A stretch of 64,000 nt of DNA, from NCBI GenBank assembly GCA_949825025.1, contig OX463781.1, positions 1,262,066 through 1,326,065 of the forward strand, in the 5' to 3' direction. How positions within the stretch are numbered: the stretch's first letter is position 1; each line of letters starts with the position of its first letter. The DNA is from Siphlonurus alternatus (taxonomy: Eukaryota; Arthropoda; Insecta; Ephemeroptera; Siphlonuridae). The notes under the pieces are model-generated. The model searched no databases. It worked only from the letters and a program-made list of their open reading frames with translations, and was not told the DNA's origin. The position numbers and the translations under genes were made by a program. Positions 32,785 to 44,470 of the stretch are shown here, piece by piece.

Positions 32785-33546
32785 GTCTTACGACTTTTTC
32801 GTTTGAACCATTACTTGATAAAAATAATTCATTGTCTGCTTATTAAGAACTTGCATGCAGTTTTTTTAAACGTATAAATACTTCATTATTAATACATTCG
32901 TTCAATTGACACTTGGATTACTATAATGGACGACCTACAGTTTTTCAATATTTTCTAATTTCATTTTTATTATTATTGATATCTCAAGTTCTGTGTTGTC
33001 AATTAATTAAGAATTTTTTAAATCCTGCAGTATGTACCACCTTAAAAATCAGATTTTAAGGGTGTTAGGGTGTTTGTGCGTATAATTACATAGCCCCTTT
33101 TGGTGGTATATATTTCCAGATATGCCCCTTTGTCAGACGCAAGTATGAATTTTAACCTCATACGCCTTTTTGTTAGACTGTCCTCGGAGCTATTTTTGCC
33201 AGATACGTCTTTGTGTCGGATTGACGGGAATATTTTTTAAGCCAGATACGACTTTTTACCAGACAAAAATTTTGAAAATTAATATGCAGTTTTACCACGA
33301 AAAATGCACTCTGGAGTGCATTTTCGCATGCTTGGAGTGGTCTGACGACCAAAAGGCTTTACCAAATGATAGAAAAGGTCCTGTAGTATAGTAATATGCA
33401 AAAAAACGTGATTCTAAAATTTGACCAGATACGACGTTTTGCCGGATGACTACCGTAAATTTGTATTACCAGTGGTTGAAAAAATGAAATATTTTGTTTT
33501 ATTTTGAGAAAAATATTACAGAGAGTCACCATATATATCTGAAGAT

Positions 33547-33640
33547 GTTTAAAGCGTATTCGTTGACGACGCCTCATAAGAATAACATTATCCGTCGTCA
33601 ACGAATACGTATTAAATGCAACGTCATGTGAGCGTACTGA
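33547..33640. mobile_element. Foldback MITE, ACGACGCCTCATAAG family (copy 2)
   Basis: CGTATTCGTTGACGACGCCT, CATAAGAATAACATTATCCG, TCGTCAACGAATACGTATTA: arms of about 20 bp around the conserved centre. Confidence 0.8.
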
Positions 33641-34459
33641 AATTGTGTTCTCAGTTATAACAACCGAAACGTTGAAAAAGCTGGTCGTTGTTTGAACTGA
33701 ATGAACTATGGAATGAAGCATGAATAGATTACAATTTAAATATTCACAAAAACATGCATAATTTTTATTTAAGTTAAATTATATACTAAAGGTGAATGAA
33801 TATAAAAGTTACTTTAAGTTTTACCTTAAAGTTACTAAATTTATGTTTAGCAAAGTCGGATTTTTTTTTCATTACTTCATTGCCATGGTTTCATCAATTT
33901 AATTTGCAAATACAGTAATATGTTTATTTCGGGCTTTGCTCAAATTGAAGTCATGGGCACACTATGTACTTGCTTTATTCGGGAGGTTTATCATAATTTG
34001 AACTTTGGTGTAAATATTAATTAGTGATAATACTGATAATAATAAATTAACAAAATAACATAATATGACAAAATAATTTGTACAATAATATAAGCATTAA
34101 TAATTAATGATAATTATTATTGATAATAAAATTAATTCAATTGGAGCCTTGATTCCACAGACCTACTGCCCACTCTGCTCTGAAGCTGAATGGGTTGCAT
34201 ACCCCCGCGGCGCAAGACTGACTGCCAAATTTGACTGTGCTGTTGAACGTGTCCCAGCATGTCTTTGGTCCAGACTTACATGAAAATGTCGTAGCTGATC
34301 CAACGTACTACAAATTTGAGGGTTGTGTTTTTACCTCCGGAAAATGCACGGAGAGAATAGCCCTATATACCTCTATACGGTAGTGCCACTCATACGCTAG
34401 TAAATGATGGACGATTTCGCCGGTAAAAATTGGAACTTCTTGCTCAATATTTACCGGAC
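33641..34459. other. Spacer, no gene recognised
   Basis: A less AT-rich patch near 34140-34340 has no recognisable frame. Confidence 0.45.
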
Positions 34460-34600
<141 letters not shown>

Positions 34601-34661
34601 GATAATATTTTACTCTGGTTTACACCATCTTTATAACATGTACTCTTAAAATTAAATTCGC

Positions 34662-34760
34662 ATGGAACGCATGACAGGCCGTGGCCACCATCCTTTGAAT
34701 CCTTTCCCTACCTATTACACCCTGTCGCGAGCTGTAAGCTCTTATATAGGGTGTATCCTT
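34662..34760 (+). mobile_element. 5S-headed SINE, subfamily A, 3' end only
   Basis: GACAGGCCGTGGCCACCATC, GCGAGCTGTAAGCTCTTATA and GGGTGTATCCTTG match the last 100 bp of 25148-25520. Head and core are missing (5'-truncated). Confidence 0.85.
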
Positions 34761-34790
34761 GGGGGAAAAAAGAAAAAAACTAAAGTAAAT

Positions 34791-35649
34791 TTAGTAAATC
34801 GGAGTACATTATAACACATAATAATTATACGAGAACACAGCAGTGTTGTGTACGTAGCGACTGGAGAGTGTGCATGTGAGGTGTCTGTTGCTGCGGCCAA
34901 GTCGTGTGACAAACCTAATTCAACTCGCTTACCATCACGGCTGGGTAAGTTGAGCTGGGCTGGCGAAAATTGACAGCATCGATGGACTGACATTGAGAAT
35001 GCATGTGCCTCTGCACTCTCCGAGCCTCATCGTGATTACGCTCCTGCACGCGTGTCATTCAATTTGTTGTACGCCCATGTTTGATCGGGTACAGATTCAT
35101 GACGGCTTGTGGACAATCAAGGCGATGATGGTCACAATTGTGATGATCGAGGAGGGTGCATATTTTTTAAATTTTCTATCTGCTAGGAAGGTGTTGAATA
35201 ATAAAGGGTGTATATTAACGTTATGTATAATATGCACGATAACTGTGCAATGATCTATTCTGTGCATGATTTTTCAAATTATTAGACTAGACAAGACTTG
35301 GAGAGTGGAGAGGCGCATGCTTTCTCAATTATACTACGTTTACATGACGGTGTTGAATGCGTATCCGTTTACGACGCCTCATAAGAATAACATTATCCGT
35401 CGTCAACGAATACGCATTCAACACCGTCATGTAAGCGTAGTGAATGTCAGTCCATCGATGCTGTCAATTTTCACCAGCCCAGCTCAACTTACCCAGCCGT
35501 GGTGGTAAGCGAGTTGAATTAGGTTTGTCACACGACTTGGCCGCAGCAACAGACACCTCACATGCTCTGCACTCTCCAGTCGCTACGTACACAACGCTGC
35601 TGTGTTCTCGTATAATTATTATGTGTTATAATGTACTCCGATTTACTCA
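34791..35649. mobile_element. Compound foldback element with 205-bp arms
   Basis: 34791-34994 and 35443-35649 are inverted copies, about 95 percent alike by eye. Landmarks: AGTAAATCGGAGTACATTAT, CTACGTACACAACG in inverse, GTGTGACAAACCTAATTCAA, CTGGGTAAGTTGAGCTGGGC, GACAGCATCGATGGACTGAC. The inner loop of about 450 bp has no recognised gene but contains a second, unrelated MITE (35333-35441) right against the right arm. Both arms encode the same 70-residue frame in opposite directions, a consequence of the palindrome and not evidence of a gene. Confidence 0.85.
35333..35441. mobile_element. Foldback MITE, ACGACGCCTCATAAG family (copy 3, best preserved)
   Basis: Arms ACTACGTTTACATGACGGTG, TTGAATGCGTATCCGTT and their inverse (AACGAATACGCATTCAACAC, CGTCATGTAAGCGTAGT) enclose ACGACGCCTCATAAGAATAA. 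Nested in the loop of the larger foldback. Confidence 0.85.
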
Positions 35650-36297
35650 TAAAAGGGTTAATATAAAAGGGTAAGTAAAAGGTGAAAGGTGAGTATAAAA
35701 AGAGTAAAGAAGATCCGATCCAAAACCCGCATCCGGATCTAGAAAAAAAAGTTCAAAATATTGGTTAATTAAAATTTTAATAAATATTTAAAGATTGCAA
35801 CGGCTGAATTAAATATTAGTTTATTGGGAAATTAATTAACTTCTTATTACTATATGTAATGATGATGACTCAAAATTTGATGACATAAATTAAGTGCATG
35901 TAATTAATTTTAATATAAATATATGGCATAGTTATGTTCCTATATATATATTCCATAATATTATTTTACGTGCATTATATATGCATGCAGTCTCTTTTCA
36001 CTATTTTCTATTTACTATAATTACTTAAATATTATAATTAGTAATTAGAAAAATGAAAAGAAAAATAAATTAATAATTTTTATAAAATTCATTTAAAATG
36101 GTTGGAAGAGTCCATAATAATCAATTCATTTACCTTTTTTATTTTCAGTTTTCAAATATATAATTTTCTACGTAAGTTCCAAGTTATTTCATTAATCATT
36201 CAATAGATGGCGTAGGCAACCACAAATGTTGGAGCTTGGATTAGGCGCTGCGTAAATTCAGACCTGATTTGAACCTAAGCAGAGACATGCACACTTT
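35650..36297. other. AT-rich spacer
   Basis: Nothing supported. Confidence 0.5.
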
Positions 36298-36475
36298 GGG
36301 GGACATTCACAAAGCACTTTAACCCCCACTTTAGCCCCGATTTTTAACCCTGGTGCTAAACATGGTACTAAACCAGGGGCTAACCATGTTAAGCTCATAG
36401 TTTGGCACCATGTTTAGCACCAGGGTTAAAAATCGGGGCTAAAGTGGGGGTTAAAGTGCTTTGTGAATGTCCCTC
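36298..36475. mobile_element. Near-perfect palindromic MITE, GGGGG(C/A)ATTCA family
   Basis: Left arm GGGGGACATTCACAAAGCAC, TTTAACCCCCACTTTAGCCC, CGATTTTTAACCCTGG is inverted almost without change at 36405-36475. The arms of about 75 bp enclose a centre with CATGGTACTAAACCAGGGGC. Related to 8141-8402. Confidence 0.88.
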
Positions 36476-37084
36476 ATTGTGTCTTATAGCGGTGTTAAAA
36501 TGTCCAGAAAATTGACCAAGAATGTAAAAAAAAAAATCACTTTTGTCCGGGATTTTACTGTGTGTTATATCGTATCTATGTAGTGACTATGTATTTAACT
36601 ATGAATATGTTTATGTTAGTATATATGCTTTACATGCAGTATTCTTTTTGGCAATGACGAGACACTATATATATATGATTATACTTATAACTTATAACCA
36701 ACACAATGTGGAATGTATATACTTAAAAATATACTATGAATATTATAATTTCTAATTATAATTTGTAGTATATATTATATTATTTAAGTTTCAATAAATA
36801 AATAAAATATCGTGTCGTGTTACCTGCATATATTCCCGGGATAATCTCAGGATTGAACATCTGATATACCAGTAATATGTATTTTTTCAACTTCAATTCA
36901 CCCTTTGTCTACGATATAATTATGTGAAATTTAACAAGAAGCAGATTAGAAGCTACAACATATAAATTCATATAATTAAGAAAAAAACACAGGATTCCAG
37001 TTGTATATCCAGATAGAAAAGCAGGCTTTTCACTTTTCACTATATACATAACCATGGTTAATGTCATTAAATTAGACTCATTAT
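36476..37084. other. AT-rich spacer
   Basis: Nothing supported. Confidence 0.5.
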
Positions 37085-37227
37085 GGGCGCGATTTACGAA
37101 ACAGTTAGCCAGGTTTCTAACCATTATTTACGTGTTAAACCACCTAGTTAAACGTAGTTAAGCTAAAAAGGTGCATGGTTACATAGAAACCTGGCTATTA
37201 TAACTGTTTCGTGATTCGCGCGCGCCC
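37085..37227. mobile_element. Foldback MITE with GGGCGCG ends
   Basis: Left GGGCGCGATTTACGAAACAG, TTAGCCAGGTTTCTAACCAT pairs with right ATGGTTACATAGAAACCTGG, CTATTATAACTGTTTCGTGA then CGCGCGCGCCC. Confidence 0.8.
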
Positions 37228-37789
37228 AATTAACAATATAGTAGTGAGAAACCTGTTTTTAAATTTCAATGTTCTTTTTTAATGTTCTTTCGCGACCAAT
37301 TTATTTTATATATAGCAGCTTACAATATTATGATAATTTTTGAAGTAATGAACAAACTTTGCTATAAAAATACCAGTAGTGCGTGGATCTGCAAACATCG
37401 CGCGGTGAATTTGGCAAAGAGACCTTCTCAATTATAAACATCAAACATCGAATAATTTGACACTAACATTTTTATACGATGCGTGATTGCCTTCCTAATT
37501 AGTGGTTAATTTCCTTTGTCTGCTGTTGTTCGGTGTACCTCGTATAAATTTTGGTACATATTTAATAGCTAGGTGGCAGGCAGTATTGATAATTGAAATA
37601 TCATGTTACCGCAGAAATGAATTGTATACTCGTCGCCTTGGAAAAATTTCTCGCTAGCAGCTAGGCTTATTAGTAATCACCATTCTCTGTGTTATTCTTA
37701 TACGGGGCTTGTTTGGTGATTAACAAGGAGAAAAGAAGCGATGACTGACACGAGATGGTCAAATTTAAAAATGAGGAGAATGAAGAGAT
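37228..37789. other. Unrecognised spacer
   Basis: Nothing supported. Confidence 0.5.
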
Positions 37790-37950
37790 TACGTATTTTT
37801 CTTCGTCTTGAGCTTAAAATGTTAGAAATATTGTCTTCATTTCATCCTCACTTTGAGCGAGAAGGAAACCAGATGTGTTTTTGAGGTAAAAGGATTAGGT
37901 TAGGCGTGTAAAGGATGAGTTGAAGACGTAATTTTTCAACTAAAGTAATT
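37790..37950 (+). repeat. Dispersed repeat D1 (copy 3)
   Basis: AAAATGTTAGAAATATTGTC, TTCATCCTCACTTTGAGCGA, GGCGTGTAAAGGATGAGTTG, AAGACGTAATTTTTCAACTA match copy 1 end to end. Confidence 0.85.
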
Positions 37951-40105
37951 TTATGTATAACGTTGGATAATAATGTTATATTGTATTATATATGAAATAA
38001 TGGGCAGCTATCTTATGTAATGAATGTTTGCTTTTATCCTGGAAGCAAAAACAATTAAGTTTATTGAATATAATAATATATATGTTGTTCTTATTAGCTA
38101 ATAAAACCCATACAATCTTCCGGGCCCCCATTCAGTGGTTCAGAAATCAGTTTGGCTGTTTATCACAGTATACAATGGTCAGGGCTGCCTCCATAAGACC
38201 AATATTAAAGAAAATTTGGAATAGAAAAAATGCCTATATTACCCATAATGATAAATCCAACATTTCGGAGGGGCTACCACACAAACACGGCGTGATCATA
38301 ATTATTTCTTCGTCAGTTCTTCAAAATGACGTGATCAAAAAGTTCATTGAGTTAAGCTGGAAGTATTATATTTGCCACAGGATTAAATTCATGCGCATGT
38401 TATATATAATATTATTATTATTATTATTATCCACTGCAGATTATGATGCTAAATGCATGCAAAAAAAAAAAAGGATTAAATTTATTATATTAATTATAGA
38501 TAGATGTAATTATATGTTAATCGTTGTAATAATTAATTAAAATATCATTATTTAATTATATTAATTATGCAGCGATGGATGTCAATATAATATTAAAACA
38601 CACAATCAAATAGGCAATCACGCACAACTAACTTTTCTGTATTGTGATTAATATTATTTTATAAATTCATTCATAATGTGATATTTTTTACTTAATTTAT
38701 TTTCCACTATATATTTATTATTATATAATTAAAATTTTCATTTTTTGAACGTGTAAATTAAATAAACATTAAAGCGCTGCTAAGTACAACCAAAATGGAA
38801 TATAATTAAAAAAAAAACTTCATCAATTCTGACAGGTATGTTGACGATTTATTTTGTACAGACAAAAAAAATCTCGTTAAAAATTGGACTAAACTGAATG
38901 ACTATTACAAAACAGGCGTCAATTTCAGAGTGAGTGTGTGTCGAGTCACAACGCATGGCGCTCAATACCAGAGAGCTTTAATTTGAAGAGAGGTAGAATG
39001 ACCGTGCTAACTGTATTCCCCTGAATTTTCAAGTTTAACTGGTGGAGTGCTCAGAAAAGTATAAAAATTTTGATACCCGAGAGCTTCTCCTGGCGACATT
39101 GCGAGGGCGCTGACTGTACTTTGTCGGAGTTAACTAAAAGGGATGATCAGCGCCACCAAGTACTCGCCAGTTGAATTAGTCCCTATATCTACCAAAATGC
39201 ACTTTTTTTTATACGTTTTCTACTTCGCATTCTTGTGTATAGAATCCTATTAGAGGACAAAACATCCCCATAAGCGTTCGATCTCTCTTTAATTAAAGCT
39301 CTCTGTCAATACCTATCCCGGTAAGAAAGACAAGCGCTGACCCGGATCACCGAAACTCCAGCACGCACCCCAACAGCAAGGTCCACAACAAACTTTTCAA
39401 TACTTATACACGCAAATGAAAATGATGCATGGGATTTAGATTGAAAAAAAAAAAAAAAAAAAAAATCGATATTTTGATTTTTTTTTTTTTTTTTTAGTTC
39501 CGGGTGCGGTTTTTGAATCGGGCCCCCTTTACCACTTTTATACTTACCGTTCACTTTTTACTTAACCAGCATTATTTATACGTTTTATTATACTAGCTGC
39601 CACTTTTAATTAAATAGAACACAAGGCTTGTGCATGAAAATTTGCCGCGATGCAGTGATGGTGGAGATGTATGTTTTAACGCGATCAACCATACCTGTCG
39701 TGAGCAAATGTTGGCAGGAGAGGGGGGGGGGGCGCCATCAGTCAGGGCGCCTCACAATGGCGCTGAAAAACGATTTCCACCACGCGCCATCAAACATGCA
39801 GAGTGGAGATTATGTCATGCTGTCTTGTGACAAGTATGCTAAACGTATGCATCGTAAGCTTACATGCCATGATTTCATGTCACTTTTAATGTCATTGATG
39901 TCTTTTTACTGTGTCATCGTTTTTCTATTTATTTATAATGCAGAATGAAGCATTTTTTTACTATTTTTGCAGATTTTTAGTAAAAAACAATTTTCTCACC
40001 ACAATTGCATGTAAATAACATGATATTTTACGTAAATATATATAAATAATAAATATAATATAAATAATATATAATAACTTGAATGTATCTTAATGTTTGA
40101 CTAGT
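37951..40105. other. 2.1 kb without a recognised gene; one foldback and one unassigned frame
   Basis: A plus frame of 170 codons at 38028-38540 is the longest here but is AT-driven (many I, L, K, Y), lacks any motif I know, and has no supporting context. A foldback at about 38960-39315 has inverted ends built on AGAGAGCTTTAATT. Long A and T runs lie at 39445-39500. A less AT-rich patch at 39630-39830 has a 106-codon frame with no recognisable features. Confidence 0.4.
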
Positions 40106-40170
40106 TTTCACTAAGAAAACCACGGAAACCTCGTCGGGATGGTCGGTAATTGATAATGCGTGCGCCTCCT
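40106..40170 (-). mobile_element. SINE core fragment
   Basis: AAACCACGGAAACCTCGTCG, GGATGGTCGGTAATTGAT follows the tRNA-headed SINE at 8875-8920 in the same orientation. Head and tail are absent. Confidence 0.55.
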
Positions 40171-40424
40171 TTATGCACAAACAAGTAAACCAGCCTTTTC
40201 TTTTCAAGTGATGTGTTCTTGCACCGTAGTATATTTTTTACTCTAGCTCCTAATACTTACGATACTGTATAACAAAATTTATGTACTTTAATTTTTTTGT
40301 AATTCGGATGTCAGAAGACGATACAATACAATGCACATACGACAAGTGTACAATATCTTATTAAGTAACAATTATAGCCAGGAATTATATTCCATCAGTC
40401 TGCATGGAAAATGTGAATATACCA

Positions 40425-40660
40425 TAGTTGAAAAATTACGTCTTCAACTCATCCTTTACACGTCTAAAACTAATCTTATTTCCTCTTCGCTCAATATGAA
40501 GATGAAATGGAGACAATATATTTCTAAAATTTTATGTTCAAGAAGAGAAAAAAAGGCGTAATCTCGTCTTTTTCACCTCTTTTTTTTTCCCTCTAAAATG
40601 GTGCAAAATAAGAGGAGAAAAGACGAGAGGAAAAATTAATAGCGAAGAAAAGATGAAATT
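40425..40660 (-). repeat. Dispersed repeat D1 (copy 4, inverted)
   Basis: TTGAAAAATTACGTCTTCAA, CTCATCCTTTACACGTCTAA and CTCTTCGCTCAATATGAAGA are the inverse of copy 1; it continues into a C/T-rich extension also seen at 7155-7250. Confidence 0.8.
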
Positions 40661-40749
40661 GATTTTAAATCGGCTAAACATTAATTAACTATTTGCTTTC
40701 ATCGTGATTCTAGAAGTCTATAAATTCAACTGTCCATGGCATTGTGCAT

Positions 40750-40975
40750 CATGTATAATACACCTCTGGCCAGCACGAACGTTACTGCTGCCTCACTTGC
40801 TGGAGCTGCAGCTTCAATAGACAGAGAGATCTGGATTTTCAGTTATTTTGGGAGATGTAAGAAAATCACTCAGTCTATCAATATCAAAATTTATTATATT
40901 CACCACGCCTCCATAGACTGAGTGGTAACGTACACAAACAAAGCAGCAGTATGTACATTTTTATTGATTTTTTTT
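40750..40975. repeat. Repeat D4 (longest copy)
   Basis: Begins ACACCTCTGGCCAGCACGAA, CGTTACTGCTGCC and later has TTCACCACGCCTCCATAGAC, TGAGTGGTAACG, ACAAACAAAGCAGCAG. The last part recurs at 25538-25616, where it is followed by the inverse of the first part. Probably a foldback truncated on the right here. Confidence 0.6.
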
Positions 40976-41489
40976 TCTAGCAATCTAGCAAATCACATTG
41001 CCAGCTTACACCAACATTGCAAACAACATGGTTCTTTACTTCTAACTATTAAATTTTCTTTTTCCTTTGACAAAAAAAAGTATTATAAAACATTTAATTT
41101 AAATATTAAAAGAATATTACACTATTATATGGAAATAAAAAACATTATTGTAAATAAAATAAATGTTGTTATTTATATTTAGAAATGAGAATATTTTTTA
41201 TTTCACAACGTCAAGTGAAAAGTAAATTTAAAAAAAGTCAACTCGAAAGGCAAACAAATATGTTTGGTGTTTCCCGAGTGTTGACGCGCGCGGTTGAATG
41301 GAGCCCTCTTTGTTTATAATTCAGCGTGAGTGTGCGAATAATTTTGTGGTGAAAACTGCTGGAAAAATTCATTTACTGAACTGAAAAGCCCAATCAAGCA
41401 ACACAAAATATTCATGTATGATCTTTGTGTTATTGTCCCGTCAAGATAGTCTTATCGACAGGTGCTATAGTTTGCCATGGCCGACTTAA
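40976..41489. other. Unrecognised spacer
   Basis: Nothing supported. Confidence 0.5.
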
Positions 41490-41570
41490 TTTATCCATCC
41501 CGGCAATATTCATGTAGACGAGGGGGAACCATGGAAACCCCAAGTCAGGATGGTCGGTGTCAGAGCACGG
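41490..41570 (-). mobile_element. SINE core fragment
   Basis: TTATCCATCCCGGCAATATT, GGGGGAACCATGGAAACCCC, AAGTCAGGATGGTCGGTG resembles the tRNA-headed SINE at 8845-8915. It abuts the TTAA element that follows and was probably cut by it. Confidence 0.6.
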
Positions 41571-41572
41571 TC

Positions 41573-41948
41573 TTAAAGGGACAGAGGACCATAAAAATAA
41601 GTATTTTCTATTTAAAAGTTACTCACTTAAGTATGAATACATGTCGCACAGTGGCGAGTGCCTCAGGGAAAGCGCCCAGCGAGTAACTTAAGTGTGGATT
41701 GCTGACGTCAGCAATCACGAAAGGCAACATAGCTGCCTCTTTTCCATGGAACTCACTCCCCCCTCCTCCCGCCCAGCCGTACTCAGTGCGATGTTGCCTG
41801 TGCAATTGACCTGCGGCTGTCTATATTTATTTAATTTTTATAAATCCGGGGGATGGTCCGAAAACGAAAATTTATTCATTTCTCACACCAACATATCTTA
41901 CATAAACTTTTTAAGCATTCATGATTGCATTGTCCCGTGTCCCTTTAA
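41573..41948. mobile_element. TTAA-flanked element of 0.37 kb
   Basis: TTAA at 41573-41576 and 41945-41948; the ends AGGGACA and TGTCCCT are inverted over 7 bp, with looser pairing beyond. Inside, GATTGCTGACGTCAGCAATC is a perfect 20-bp palindrome. Non-coding. Confidence 0.6.
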
Positions 41949-42354
41949 CACCTCCTGAATGCATGAGGCTCGTCTCTAACCAGACAGTGAAGGTACATTT
42001 GTACATTGTACAAATGTACAAATGTACAAACTACATTTGTAGCTTCTGTACATTTGTAATAAATAATTATATCAACAAAAATGTACAATCATGTCACAAG
42101 GAAAATTAATTACTAATCACGACCCATTTTTTTGTTTAACATCGATAAAGTAACGTTTTCTTGCTGCTTTTAAACTGTGAGAAAAGTCGCTAAACACGAT
42201 TGGTTATTCCGAGACACGAGATTGAATGCGAGTTATAGATTTGTGTCCGTGCTCCGGAATATTTAAAGTTCCAATAAATTTAATGTTGGATCAACCCATC
42301 GAGAGTGTGGATTAAATTTTGAGAATATTTAATTTGAAAATTGAGCGATGTTAA
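41949..42354. other. Spacer with GTACATTT tandem repeats
   Basis: 41993-42055 contains several imperfect GTACATTT / AAATGTAC units. Otherwise nothing recognised. Confidence 0.6.
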
Positions 42355-42772
42355 GGCGGATACATCACATGGCGACAATGCGACGCGATTTTTACGCAAA
42401 AGCTGTTAAATTCTATTTTGCGGTAAGCGAATTCGCAGATTGCGACGGCAAATATCACGTTCATTAATGATCAATGCTTTTTCGTTACTCGCTAAATATG
42501 GCAGCCAATGGATGTTACAGCAAGTGCACATTATTTGCATTGCGACGCATGATAAAAATCGCCATTTTAAAGGTTGATACAATGGTGATTTTTATCATGC
42601 AATACGAAAAATGCGCACTTGCTGTAACATCCATTGGCGGCCATAATTGGCGATTAAAAGAAAAAGAGCATCTTAACTAACGCGATTCCCTGTGAATTCG
42701 CCGCCGCATAGGATTTCACAGCTTTTACGTCAAAATCGCGTCGCATCGCCATTGTCACCATGTGAATCCGCC
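42355..42772. mobile_element. Giant palindrome of the GGCGGATTCACATGG MITE
   Basis: Preceded by TTAA (42351-42354) and followed by TTTAA. The left half runs GGCGGATACATCACATGGCG, ATGCGACGCGATTTTTACGC, GGCAGCCAATGGATGTTACA, GCAAGTGCACATTATTTGCA, and the right half repeats the whole series in inverse. It looks like two family members joined head to head, with arms of about 200 bp. Confidence 0.85.
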
Positions 42773-43171
42773 TTTAAATTGATTTTGTTGCAACATACTT
42801 TACAAACTATCGCAACATACTTCACATTGTAACAAAGCAAACAATGATCTCGGTGATGTTATTTGTGTGTCTGTACAGAGAGTAGCGGCGCATTAATTAC
42901 CCCCCCCCCTCCCCCTCGGTGTGTGCTGAGTTGAGAGAAGCCGTCTGGCCAACACTCGAGTGCAGGATCAACACACAGTCTGGGCCCTTCAGTCTGCAGT
43001 TGTACCGGCATTCTTTCATCCTTACTTAATGAAACCATTGACTACAGTGGTCACTCAAGTAGGGGTGGGAAAGTACCAATGTACAGTCAATTACACAAAA
43101 AACGTCCCATAGCTCTTTATGCTCGTTACTTTTTGTTATCTGTGGTAGAGAGCGAAGAAAGATGATAAGAG
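42773..43171. other. Unrecognised spacer
   Basis: A run of C at 42900-42914 and a GC-richer patch; no gene. Confidence 0.5.
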
Positions 43172-43409
43172 AGATTCGAGCTGATGCACTTGCATGTGTG
43201 TGGTTCCCCAGGTTTTGGACATCACTTTGTTCCACTGAGAAAAAGTAAAGGTGTCCGTCCTGACTGAGGTTTCCACGGTTCCTTCAATCTCACCTTAGTA
43301 AATGCTGGGACGCGTAACCAGACCGTGGCCACCATCCTTTCCCTCCCTTATCCCTACCCATTACCCCGCCGCGAGCTGTAAGCTCTTAGGGGTGTATAAT
43401 ATCCATGTA
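43172..43409 (+). mobile_element. 5S-headed SINE, subfamily A, head missing
   Basis: TGATGCACTTGCATGTGTGT, CCGTCCTGACTGAGGTTTCC, AATGCTGGGACGCGTAACCA, GAGCTGTAAGCTCTTAGGGG: body and tail as at 25148-25520, without the 5S part. It runs into an AT microsatellite. Confidence 0.88.
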
Positions 43410-43410
43410 A

Positions 43411-43473
<63 letters not shown>

Positions 43474-43477
43474 CATT
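43410..43477. repeat. (AT)n microsatellite
   Basis: AT repeat with a short ATACATACAT interruption, at the SINE 3' end. Confidence 0.95.
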
Positions 43478-43997
43478 TATATATTTTCCCAATAATTCAT
43501 CGACTCAATAATTTTTAATAGCCATTCTTGTGTTATATATCTATAACATTATCTTTCTATTATGGATGAGGAAACTGTGGAAATTAGGTCAGTGCCTTTT
43601 ATAAAATTCACTAAACAAAATCAAGTGTTTGCAAGAAAATACTTCTCTTCGGATTCAGAACTGGGATCAAAAAAGAAGTTGGTTTAAAAATTCCTACGCT
43701 GATGTCCAAGTCAAAACTGACACACGCATTATGTAATGCTAAAATTACGCCGAAATTATTGTAATGGAGCATATGTTATTGGTATAGAAGAATAATCAGC
43801 TATATCTGCTCTACATCGGAAATTATTGTAACACAGTGGAAATTTCACTAAAATATTAGAAAAAAGTCTCAAATTTTTAAAACTTTTTTTGAAAACAAGA
43901 AATATATTAAGTTGTAAACACAAATATTTAAAACCAATTCAAAATTTATTTCAGCGCCCCCGCTAGGACGTCACTACCATGACTGGGATTTTGTTAT
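43478..43997. other. Unrecognised spacer
   Basis: Nothing supported. Confidence 0.5.
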
Positions 43998-44040
43998 TAT
44001 AACGGTCACCCATCCAAGCAGAAATCATTCTTAGTGATCT
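43998..44040 (-). mobile_element. 5S-headed SINE, head fragment
   Basis: AACGGTCACCCATCCAAGCA followed by TTCTTAGTGATCTTCAAT resembles the inverse of 5S box C to box A as in 11825-11875, with several changes. Only this short piece is present. Confidence 0.45.
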
Positions 44041-44181
44041 TCAATTTAAGTAGCATAAAAAAAAGTGTTGAATTTAACGCTTGGATACATGAGTTATATT
44101 TTCTTTCAGTTTCATGTATATATTTTTTTATTTCAATATTTTTGTATTTTATAATTTATTTTATGGACAACCTACATGTGA

Positions 44182-44470
44182 AATTTTTTTATTACAGAAA
44201 TGAATAGAGGGTACCAAATTATGTTACTCTGAATTCTTTCAGATTTTTTTGAGGCCCAGAACTATTTTTGAATAATTATTGAAAGTGCGGCCACGCCCCC
44301 TGGAGGCGTCAATAGGCGTCTAGTCCCTATCCTTTTTATTAAGGATTCAGGGGTGCCAACTTAACTTACAGAACTTTCAATAATTTTTTAAAATTAGTTT
44401 TAGGTCTCAAAAAAATCGCAAAAAATTCAGACTAGTATAATTTTATATACCCTCTATTCATTTTGTAATA
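44182..44470. mobile_element. Foldback MITE, TTATTGCAGAAATG family (copy 3)
   Basis: TTTATTACAGAAATGAATAG, AGGGTACC at the left and CCCTCTATTCATTTTGTAAT at the right are inverted; AACTATTTTTGAATAATTAT, TGAAAG follows as in copy 2. The centre differs (GGAGGCGTCAATAGGCGTC). Confidence 0.8.

Larger units (their letters stand above)
31598..33455. mobile_element. 1.86-kb non-autonomous element with CCAGATACGAC subterminal repeats
   Basis: The left end (31598-31629) CGGTGGTCATCCGGCAAAAC, GTCGTATCTGGC and the right end (33425-33455) CCAGATACGACGTTTTGCCG, GATGACTACCG are inverted with one mismatch. Inside, the motif CCAGATACGACxTTTTGxCGGA recurs with variation at about 31845, 32185, 32220, 33118, 33155, 33200 and 33243. 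Subterminal motif clusters like this are typical transposase-binding arrays. No transposase frame is present. Two other foldbacks (31862-32160, 32635-32784) are nested inside. Confidence 0.65.

Noticed and set aside
38028..38540. 170-codon plus frame as a host gene
   Set aside because: Composition follows the local AT bias, there is no domain or splice evidence, and parts are homopolymer-encoded.
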